Position numbers and translations under genes: made by a program
NCBI GenBank assembly: GCA_030682255.1
Contig: JAUXOK010000027.1
Coordinates: forward strand, 288,492 to 352,491
Length of the DNA stretch: 64,000 nt
Direction of reading: 5' to 3'
Source: Bacteroidota bacterium
GTDB lineage: Bacteria > Bacteroidota > Bacteroidia > NS11-12g > UBA955
Notes under the pieces: generated by a model
The model's database searches: none
What the model was told of the DNA's origin: nothing
Seen by the model: only the letters and a program-made list of their open reading frames with translations
Shown: positions 24,763 through 31,327 of the stretch, piece by piece
Layout: the number at the start of each line of letters is the position of its first letter
Numbering within the stretch: position 1 is the first letter of the stretch

Positions 24763-26205
24763 ATGACATACGAAGCCATTATAGGTTTAGAAATACACAT
24801 TCAATTATTGACACAAAGCAAAGCCTATTGTAGCGATAATGCTACTTATGGTGCAACTCCAAATAGTCAAGTAAGTCCAATTTCTTTAGCACATCCAGGC
24901 ACATTACCCAAACACAATAAAACGGTGATAGAAAAAGCTATTATGATGGGTTTAGCTCTTGATTGTAATATTACAAGGCACAACCGTTTTGATAGAAAAA
25001 ACTATTTTTATGCAGATTTACCAAAGGGATATCAAATCACACAAGATAAAACCCCAATTTGTACAGGTGGTTTTGTAAAAATAAAAAACAAAGAAGGACT
25101 TGAAACCAAAATTGGGATTACTCGCATTCACATGGAAGAAGACAGTGGTAAAAGTATGCACGACCAAGATTTGCACTACACACTTGTTGATTACAACAGA
25201 GCTGGCGTACCTTTGATTGAATTAGTGAGTGAACCAGACATAAGAAACAGTGACCAAGCTTATGAATTTGTTAGTGAAATCAGAAAACTTGTTAGATATT
25301 TAGGCATTTGCGATGGCAATATGGAAGAAGGCTCATTAAGATGTGACGCCAACATTTCTATACGTCCAGTTGGTACAACAAAATATGGCACCAAAGTAGA
25401 AGTAAAAAACATGAACTCTATTACCAATGTAAAAAGAGCCATAGAAAGCGAAATAATTCGCCAAACAGAGATGCTCAACAATCGTGAACCCATTATCTCA
25501 GAAACCAGAGGTTTTAATGCTCTCAAAGGCAATACTTTTTCGATGAGAGCCAAAGAAGCGGCCAATGATTACCGTTATTTTCCTGAACCAGACCTCCCTC
25601 CTTTTATTGTTTCAGATGAATTCTTAAATCATATTCAAACCAATCTACCTGCTCTCCCCGAACAACTTTATTTGAAATTGAAAAATGATTTACAATTATC
25701 AGAATACGATGCCAAAACCATTACAGACGATAAAGATTTAACAAACTATTTTTTAAAAATAACTGAACATACATCCAACTACAAAGCAGCTGCTAATTGG
25801 ACTTTAGGAATCATTAAATCTTATTTAAACGAACAAGCCATAGAAATCAATGAGTTTATCTTGGCTCCTCAAAAAATAAGCGAAGTAATTCAATTGATAG
25901 ACGAAGGCAAGTTAAGCAACACCGCAGCTACTCAACAGATTTTCCCTGAGTTAATCAAATCACCTAATAAAAGTGCCTTAAGCATTGCAGAAACTTTAAA
26001 CATCATACAATCCAACGATTTAGATTTTATCAATCATATCATTCAAGATGTTTTAGCTAAATATCCAGACAAGGTTGTAGAATATCATTCTGGAAAAACT
26101 GGGCTTTTAGGTTTGTTTGTTGGCGAAGTAATGAAAGCAAGCAAAGGAAAAGCCGACCCCAAAACTGTTAATGCTGAAATATTAAGAGCATTGAATATAG
26201 CTTAG
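24763..26205 (+). CDS. gatB: Asp-tRNA(Asn)/Glu-tRNA(Gln) amidotransferase subunit B
   Basis: GatB, 480 aa, is the kinase/tRNA-binding subunit of the GatCAB enzyme that converts misacylated Glu-tRNA(Gln) or Asp-tRNA(Asn). Motifs: EAIIGLEIHIQL at the start, KNYFYADLPKGYQITQ, IHMEEDSGKSMH, DYNRAGVPLIELVSEPDI, MEEGSLRCDANISIRP, DYRYFPEPDLPP, and the helical C-terminal YqeY-like domain ending VMKASKGKADPKTVN. Length is normal. gatA and gatC are not in the window. A weak terminator-like hairpin follows at 26250. Confidence 0.96.
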   Translation: MTYEAIIGLEIHIQLLTQSKAYCSDNATYGATPNSQVSPISLAHPGTLPKHNKTVIEKAIMMGLALDCNITRHNRFDRKNYFYADLPKGYQITQDKTPICTGGFVKIKNKEGLETKIGITRIHMEEDSGKSMHDQDLHYTLVDYNRAGVPLIELVSEPDIRNSDQAYEFVSEIRKLVRYLGICDGNMEEGSLRCDANISIRPVGTTKYGTKVEVKNMNSITNVKRAIESEIIRQTEMLNNREPIISETRGFNALKGNTFSMRAKEAANDYRYFPEPDLPPFIVSDEFLNHIQTNLPALPEQLYLKLKNDLQLSEYDAKTITDDKDLTNYFLKITEHTSNYKAAANWTLGIIKSYLNEQAIEINEFILAPQKISEVIQLIDEGKLSNTAATQQIFPELIKSPNKSALSIAETLNIIQSNDLDFINHIIQDVLAKYPDKVVEYHSGKTGLLGLFVGEVMKASKGKADPKTVNAEILRALNIA

Positions 26206-26249
26206 TAAATAAGACAATTTTGTTATTCTTTCATAGTAATATTACAATG

Positions 26250-26272
26250 AAAATTCTCAAATTAGAATTTTT
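26250..26272 (+). terminator. Possible gatB terminator hairpin
   Basis: Perfect 8-bp stem, AAAATTCT (26250-26257) and AGAATTTT (26264-26271), loop CAAATT, ending in five T. The stem is A/T-rich, so strength is doubtful. Confidence 0.4.
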
Positions 26273-26354
26273 AATGCTTTAAAATATAAATATTTTTAAA
26301 AAAAAAGTAAGCGAATAACAAAAAATCCACTATTATTGAAAAAAATAAAACATT

Positions 26355-26873
26355 ATGAAAATAACAATCATCATATTTTCAATGCTTATCCTAATTTTAG
26401 CAGCCTGTAAAAAAGAAAAGCAAGATCAACAATTTCAACCACTTCCAAACATCATTTCCATTCAATTCGGACACTTCAATATGTTAAATTTTATACCCTA
26501 CGCAAATCAAAACAATGTGCCAATTGATACAATCATTGGTTATGATGATTTAGTTATTGCATTAACAGAAAAAAATATCCCTAACATAAAAAGTAAAAAT
26601 ACAGATACCTTAGTTTTTAATTTTAATGTTACCACAGACAATGACGAAGAAAATTTTAATAAGACTGATTTGAATGGTTCAACTTCGTATTTCTCTTTTG
26701 GCAGTAGCAACGAAATGGCAGGTAAATACATAATTCCATATACAATCACCCCTGTTGCAATAAAAAATAATGGAGTTTTAGAAATAAAAAACTTAGTAGA
26801 TAACATCAAAGTTGATTTCACCTCATATTACTCCAGTAGCAAAAGCAGTAAAACATTGATTATTAAACAGTAA
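26355..26873 (+). CDS. Hypothetical lipoprotein
   Basis: A 172-aa protein with a lipoprotein signal MKITIIIFSMLILILAAC (lipobox LAAC) followed by KKEK. The mature part appears beta-rich (DTLVFNFNVTTDNDEENFN, GKYIIPYTITPVAI). No family recognised and no conserved neighbour. About 150 bp after gatB; convergent with the pseudouridine synthase gene, with 180 bp between them holding only a small A/T-rich hairpin. Confidence 0.65.
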   Translation: MKITIIIFSMLILILAACKKEKQDQQFQPLPNIISIQFGHFNMLNFIPYANQNNVPIDTIIGYDDLVIALTEKNIPNIKSKNTDTLVFNFNVTTDNDEENFNKTDLNGSTSYFSFGSSNEMAGKYIIPYTITPVAIKNNGVLEIKNLVDNIKVDFTSYYSSSKSSKTLIIKQ

Positions 26874-26882
26874 AATTAAAGT

Positions 26883-26901
26883 ATGTAATTTATAATTACA
26901 T
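26883..26901. repeat. Short inverted repeat between convergent genes
   Basis: Perfect 8-bp inverted repeat ATGTAATT-tat-AATTACAT just after the lipoprotein stop. No T tract on either strand, so a terminator role is uncertain. Confidence 0.35.
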
Positions 26902-27055
26902 TCAATTCATATTAATTGGTAAATTATTAAAGACATAAAAGATACTTATTAAAATAAGAAAGCTAAACTCCGTATTGATGAACTGAATCAAGAGAATAAT
27001 ATTAATTTAAATAGTTAAATTTTAAAAAAAACTGCAATCAAAGCAAAATATTCAT

Positions 27056-27781
27056 CTATGCATCGTATTTTTCTAAAAGTTTCACAAATACCTCAAAGTC
27101 TTTAGCATAAGGTGCAATAACTTCAATATTTTTGCCTTCTCGGTCGGTAAAATTAATTTTGTAGGCGTGTAAAGCAAACCGAGCTATCATAGGCTTTTCT
27201 GCTTGAGTTTCCGAAATATTAACCTTGCGTTTGATGTTACTTAGAAACACTTGCTTTCCACCATACAATTCGTCTGCCACAAGCGGTAAATTCTGCGAGG
27301 CGCAATGAATTCTAATTTGATGCAATCGCCCTGTGACAGGTTGACAAGCTAAAATTGTAAAGTGTTTATATTGCTTTAGGGTGTTAATAATGGTTAAAGA
27401 TGGCTTACCCTCTTTTCTAGATATCTGAACCCTTCTTTTACTATCGGTATAAAGCGATAGATTGACTTCTAAGTTTTCTATGAGTACTGAGGCTGCAACA
27501 ATGGCATGGTATTCTTTTTTAACCTGCCTATTTTCGAATTGTAAAGACATCATCCGATAGGCTTCCGGATTTTTGGCAATCAACATAACGCCCGATGTTT
27601 CTCTATCCAAACGATGACAAAGCATTAAATCAGGGTTGTGGTTTTTTGCCATTTCAATAATGGAAGTTCCACCTTTATCAAAACGCTCGTGCAGCGAGGG
27701 AATAAAAGGCGGTTTATTGATGGCTATAAAATCATCTGACTCGAAAACAATTAATTCTTTAAAAACAATTCTCTGACTCAA
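27056..27781 (-). CDS. RluA-family pseudouridine synthase
   Basis: A 241-aa RNA pseudouridine synthase. The catalytic motif is HRLDRETSGVMLIAKN, with the catalytic Asp in RLDRET, preceded by AINKPPFIPSLH and followed by PVTGRLHQIRIHCAS and LVADELYGG. There is no S4 domain, as in the RluA/TruC group; the RNA target cannot be assigned. The only reasonable start is a TTG at 27781, two bases after the stop of the exonuclease gene, so translation is probably coupled. Last gene of the rpsP operon as I read it. Confidence 0.88.
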   Translation of the reverse strand: MSQRIVFKELIVFESDDFIAINKPPFIPSLHERFDKGGTSIIEMAKNHNPDLMLCHRLDRETSGVMLIAKNPEAYRMMSLQFENRQVKKEYHAIVAASVLIENLEVNLSLYTDSKRRVQISRKEGKPSLTIINTLKQYKHFTILACQPVTGRLHQIRIHCASQNLPLVADELYGGKQVFLSNIKRKVNISETQAEKPMIARFALHAYKINFTDREGKNIEVIAPYAKDFEVFVKLLEKYDA

Positions 27782-27783
27782 AA

Positions 27784-28554
27784 TTATGATTGTTTTAAAC
27801 CTTCTAACTTAAGCTTAGTTAATACCTTTTTGGTTTGTAAAGAGAAATCTCCTTGCATCATCCAATCGTAATAACCTGGGTCGGTTTTAAATACCATCTC
27901 TACAGTTTTGCCTTTGTGTTTACCAAAGTTAAAAATCGCTTGATTTTTATCATTCATAATAAAACGACCCGCTAAATCTAACAAATTGCCCTGCCCTGTT
28001 AATTTATGAATGAATTCAACATTAGGTTCTATCTGCTGATATTTTTCTATTTGTGCTTGAATGATTTCCCAAGTAGCTTCTGTATCTGCTTTGGCGCTGT
28101 GAGCATTGTCTAATGTTTTATCGCAATAAAACTGATACGCAGCACTCAGTGTTCGGGGTTCCATCATATGATAAATTCGCTGAGCATCAACAAACTTGCA
28201 TTTGCTAATATCAAATTCAACATTAGCTCTATAAAACTCTTCTACTAACATCGGAAAATCAAATTTGTTGCTATTAAATCCTGCAAAATCACATTGATTG
28301 ATAAAATTAAAAATATCGTGGGCTATTTCTTTAAAAGTAGGCTCGTTAGCAACATCCTCATTTGTAATACCATGAATTGCAGTTACCTCTGCTGGAATTT
28401 GTATTTCAGGGTTAAACCTTTGATAATAATCTTTTCTGCTGCCATCGGGATTCACTTTTATCATGAACAATTCCACGATTCTATCCCTTGATGGTATAAC
28501 ACCAGTAGTTTCTAAATCAAAAATTATGAGAGGTTTGTGTAAGTTTAATCGCAT
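27784..28554 (-). CDS. DnaQ-like DEDDh 3'-5' exonuclease
   Basis: A 256-aa exonuclease of the DnaQ fold. ExoI motif: IIFDLETTGV (Asp13, Glu15); ExoII: FAGFNSNKFDFPML; ExoIII: NAHSAKADTEATW, with the His and Asp of the DEDDh type. After the nuclease domain, residues ~205-250 (FNFGKHKGKTVEMVF, YYDWMMQGDFS) form the small DUF3820-like module often attached to such proteins. It may act in proofreading or repair; it is not the polymerase III epsilon subunit with certainty. Starts three bases after trmD. Confidence 0.88.
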   Translation of the reverse strand: MRLNLHKPLIIFDLETTGVIPSRDRIVELFMIKVNPDGSRKDYYQRFNPEIQIPAEVTAIHGITNEDVANEPTFKEIAHDIFNFINQCDFAGFNSNKFDFPMLVEEFYRANVEFDISKCKFVDAQRIYHMMEPRTLSAAYQFYCDKTLDNAHSAKADTEATWEIIQAQIEKYQQIEPNVEFIHKLTGQGNLLDLAGRFIMNDKNQAIFNFGKHKGKTVEMVFKTDPGYYDWMMQGDFSLQTKKVLTKLKLEGLKQS

Positions 28555-28556
28555 GT

Positions 28557-29234
28557 TTATTTTTTATATAATTGAGGTCTTTTTTCTTTTGTTCTGAGTT
28601 CAGATTGGTCCATTCGCCATTCATCAATTAATTTAAAATTACCTGATAACAAAACTTCTGGCACTTTCAAACCTTTGAATTCGGCTGGTCGTGTATAAAC
28701 TGGAGGCGCCAATAGATCATCTTGAAAACTATCGGTTAATGCTGATTCTTCGTTACCTAAAACACCGGGTAATAAACGTACAATGCTGTCTGAAATAATA
28801 ACAGCAGCCATTTCGCCTCCGGTTAAAACAAAATCACCTATAGAAATCTCTTTTGTTACATATAAATCTCTGATTCTTTGATCGATGCCCTTGTAGTGTC
28901 CACAAATGATGATGATGTTTTCGATTGTAGAAAGCTTATTAGCTTCGTGTTGATTCCATAAATCACCATCTGGACTTGTATAGATGATTTCTTGATAGGT
29001 TCTTTGTTTAATTAAATCTTCGATGGCATTTGAGAGTGGTTCACACATCAAGACCATGCCTGCACCACCACCATATTGATAATCGTCAACTTGACCATAT
29101 TTATTCAATGAATAATCTCTAAGATTAATGATATTAATTTCAACCAATCCTTTATCTTGAGCTCTTTTAACCATGGAATGATTAAAAGGACTATGAAACA
29201 ACTCAGGAACAACGGTAATGATATCTATTCTCAT
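28557..29234 (-). CDS. trmD: tRNA (guanine-37-N1)-methyltransferase
   Basis: TrmD, 225 aa, methylates G37 of tRNAs using S-adenosylmethionine and prevents frameshifting. The SPOUT trefoil-knot motifs are visible: YQYGGGAGMVLMCEPL, IIICGHYKGIDQRI, EISIGDFVLTGGEMAA, and DLLAPPVYTRPAEFKGL with VPEVLLSGN at the end. Length is normal. Part of the conserved rpsP-rimM-trmD order; the usual fourth gene rplS is absent, and an exonuclease follows instead. Confidence 0.96.
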   Translation of the reverse strand: MRIDIITVVPELFHSPFNHSMVKRAQDKGLVEINIINLRDYSLNKYGQVDDYQYGGGAGMVLMCEPLSNAIEDLIKQRTYQEIIYTSPDGDLWNQHEANKLSTIENIIIICGHYKGIDQRIRDLYVTKEISIGDFVLTGGEMAAVIISDSIVRLLPGVLGNEESALTDSFQDDLLAPPVYTRPAEFKGLKVPEVLLSGNFKLIDEWRMDQSELRTKEKRPQLYKK

Positions 29235-29240
29235 CCTAAT

Positions 29241-29747
29241 TTATAAATCTAATAATCCATTCGGAATAATGGCTTTCACTAGTTTATTGTCATGGTCGAT
29301 TTCTAAAATCAATTCATCTTGAAAAGGCAATAAACAATCTTTATCTCCATTCTTAAATTCAATCAATGGATTATTGGGAATTAAATCCAAATTAGTAATT
29401 ACAAACCTTTGATTGCTATGTGTATCCAACAATTCATATCCGATTATATTTATTTCATCGTCAATTTGCGTTTCATCTATAAAAGTCAAAATTGCACAAG
29501 ACATGAATGCTTTAACCGCACTATCAGAATCAAAATCTTTTAGTTTAATTAAATCAGATTGAGCTTGATAATTTTCTATTTGATAGGGTACAAATTTTTG
29601 ATTAATTTCTATTAATAAAAACTCATCCGGTTCATAGTTATCGTCTTCTATTACTATTTTAAAATAACCTTTGTAGCCATGAGGTTTCAAAACAAAACCC
29701 ACCTTATTGGTGGGTTTTGAATGAATATTATTGAACTTATTTAACAT
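29241..29747 (-). CDS. rimM: Ribosome maturation factor RimM
   Basis: A 168-aa RimM, which binds S19 and helps 30S maturation. The N-terminal beta-barrel starts KVGFVLKPHGYKGYFKI (family GxxxxxHGxxG pattern) and the C-terminal PRC-barrel includes IGYELLDTHSNQRFVI and DCLLPFQDELILEID. Sequence is divergent, as usual for Bacteroidota, but position between rpsP and trmD settles it. Six bases separate it from trmD and 18 from rpsP. Confidence 0.92.
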   Translation of the reverse strand: MLNKFNNIHSKPTNKVGFVLKPHGYKGYFKIVIEDDNYEPDEFLLIEINQKFVPYQIENYQAQSDLIKLKDFDSDSAVKAFMSCAILTFIDETQIDDEINIIGYELLDTHSNQRFVITNLDLIPNNPLIEFKNGDKDCLLPFQDELILEIDHDNKLVKAIIPNGLLDL

Positions 29748-29765
29748 TTAAATAAGTGCTTTGGA

Positions 29766-30326
29766 TTAAGCTTCAGTGTTTTCTGCTGGGGCTTCATCAG
29801 TTGTTTCTGCAACAGATTCGTTGTTTTCTACAACTTCTTCTGTTGGCGTTTCTACAACCTCTTCTACCACAGTGTTTTTAGCTACAATTGCAGCTGCTTT
29901 TGCTTCTTTAACTAAAGATTCTGCTTTCAATCTATCAGCTTCTAATTTAGCTTTTTTATCAGCTAAGGTGTCGCGTTTAGTTTGAACTTTAGAACTCTTT
30001 TCGTTCATCCAGGCTTCAAATTTTGCATCTGCTTGTTCAGCTGTTAATGCGCCTTTGTTAACCCCTCCATGTAAGTGATGCATCATCATTGCACCTTTGT
30101 AAGATAGAATTGCTCTAACAGTGTCGGTTGGTACCGCACCATTATCTAACCATTTCACTGCTTTCTGAAGATCTAAATTGATTGTTGCTGGGTTAGTGTT
30201 CGGATTGTAATCACCAACTCTTTCAATAAATCTACCATCTCTCGGAGCACGTGAATCTGCCGCCACAATGTAGTAGTAGGCTTGTTTTTTGCGTCCTTGA
30301 CGCTGTAATCTTAATTTAGTTGCCAT
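29766..30326 (-). CDS. rpsP: 30S ribosomal protein S16 with C-terminal extension
   Basis: S16, 186 aa. The core (about 1-85) starts MATKLRLQRQGRKKQAYYYI and includes RFIERVGDYNPNTNP and AVKWLDNGAVPTDTVRAIL. The remaining ~100 residues are an Ala/Lys/Glu-rich helix and an acidic, probably disordered tail (repeats of EEVVE and Glu/Ala), an extension typical of Bacteroidota S16. First gene of rpsP-rimM-trmD. A TTG-N19-TAAATTTG promoter lies 47-76 bp upstream, and the short leader contains a 15-codon mini-ORF overlapping this start. Confidence 0.96.
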   Translation of the reverse strand: MATKLRLQRQGRKKQAYYYIVAADSRAPRDGRFIERVGDYNPNTNPATINLDLQKAVKWLDNGAVPTDTVRAILSYKGAMMMHHLHGGVNKGALTAEQADAKFEAWMNEKSSKVQTKRDTLADKKAKLEADRLKAESLVKEAKAAAIVAKNTVVEEVVETPTEEVVENNESVAETTDEAPAENTEA

Positions 30327-30363
30327 TGCTTATAAATTTTAAACCGTAAGTTCTCCTTTTCAT
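30316..30363 (-). other. Candidate leader mini-ORF upstream of rpsP
   Basis: ATG-to-TAA frame of 15 codons (MKRRTYGLKFISNGN) in the rpsP leader. Its ATG is the first AUG after the predicted promoter, ten bases from the -7 element, and its end overlaps the rpsP start in another frame. A 5-bp stem (CCGTA 30363-30367 with TACGG 30344-30348) encloses AAGGAG. Short enough to be chance. Confidence 0.25.
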
Positions 30364-30372
30364 ACGGGGTTG

Positions 30373-30402
30373 CAAATTTAATATTTATTTTGATAATTAC
30401 AA
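30373..30402 (-). promoter_or_regulatory. Predicted promoter of the rpsP operon (TTG-N19-TAAATTTG)
   Basis: TTG (complement of 30400-30402) and a perfect -7 TAAATTTG (complement of 30373-30380), 19-bp spacer. One of the best promoter matches in the window, as expected for a ribosomal protein operon. Confidence 0.65.
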
Positions 30403-30503
30403 CACATTAACTAAAACTATTAACAGCTTAAGAACATTTCATTAATTTATACTTATTAATAATTATTAAATAAGTTTTAAAAATGATTTTTTAGTTAATA
30501 TTT

Positions 30504-31250
30504 TTATTTAATTGAAATGAGTTGTTGAATGTTAATTTTATTGTTTCGAGATATTTTTGCTTGAATTTGATTTTTTAGCGTAATAATAAGTTCTGACTTA
30601 TTGATAGATAGAATATGCTGAGTGTTTACAATCCAAGATTTATGAATTCTAATAAATTCAGGAAGAGTTTCGAATAAGGTTTGATAATGTTTTAAATTTT
30701 TTGAAGTCGTATACTGACTATGAATGGTATGTATCTGACAATAAGATTCTTGTGCTTCTACAGCTATAATCTCTTGCGTAGGAATGATGCGTTGTGACCC
30801 TTTATCTAGAATTGCAATATTTTGAATATTCTTTTGTTGTAGAGTCTTATTTAATAGGTCGAGCCTTTGAGTTTGTTCTTGAATATTATGGTGTGCCAAT
30901 ACTCTTTGAATAGCGTTTTTAAGCCTTGAAATGTCAATAGGTTTTAGTAAATAATCTATTGCGGCAATTTCAAATGCTTTGATTGCATATTGATTGTAGG
31001 CAGTAACAAATATTATTTGAAAATTAACAGGTTGAATAAATTCGATGATTTCAAAGCCAGAATGATTGGGCATTTCAATGTCTAAAAAAACTAGGTCTGG
31101 TTGAAGATTGTTAATGAGAGGAACTGCAGATGGAATATCATGGCATTTAGCAAGTATTTGTACATGAGGACAAAAACGAGTCAAAAGATTTTCTAAAACA
31201 TCCCTTGCGCTTTCTTCATCATCAATCAATATGGCTTTGATAGCATTCAC
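30504..31250 (-). CDS. LytTR-family response regulator
   Basis: A 248-aa response regulator: receiver domain 1-120 with acidic pocket IDDEES and phosphoacceptor Asp57 in LVFLDIEMPNHSG, then a LytTR DNA-binding domain at about 145-245 (AVEAQESYCQIHT, RIHKSWIVNTQHI). The start is a GTG at 31250; a nearby ATG is out of frame. A -7 element ends eight bases before it. It follows the gene of a LytS-type kinase by 78 bp, the usual Bacteroidota pair. Targets unknown. Confidence 0.9.
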   Translation of the reverse strand: MNAIKAILIDDEESARDVLENLLTRFCPHVQILAKCHDIPSAVPLINNLQPDLVFLDIEMPNHSGFEIIEFIQPVNFQIIFVTAYNQYAIKAFEIAAIDYLLKPIDISRLKNAIQRVLAHHNIQEQTQRLDLLNKTLQQKNIQNIAILDKGSQRIIPTQEIIAVEAQESYCQIHTIHSQYTTSKNLKHYQTLFETLPEFIRIHKSWIVNTQHILSINKSELIITLKNQIQAKISRNNKINIQQLISIK

Positions 31251-31257
31251 CTTATTG

Positions 31258-31265
31258 CAAACTTA
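31258..31265 (-). promoter_or_regulatory. Predicted -7 element of the LytTR gene (TAAGTTTG)
   Basis: Exact TAnnTTTG match ending eight bases before the GTG start at 31250; suggests the regulator can be transcribed separately from the kinase. Confidence 0.45.
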
Positions 31266-31327
31266 TTGTTAAATAATTGTATGTTTAATTTTTTTTTATG
31301 AAGGGTATCTTTTATTTGAGGAATGGT

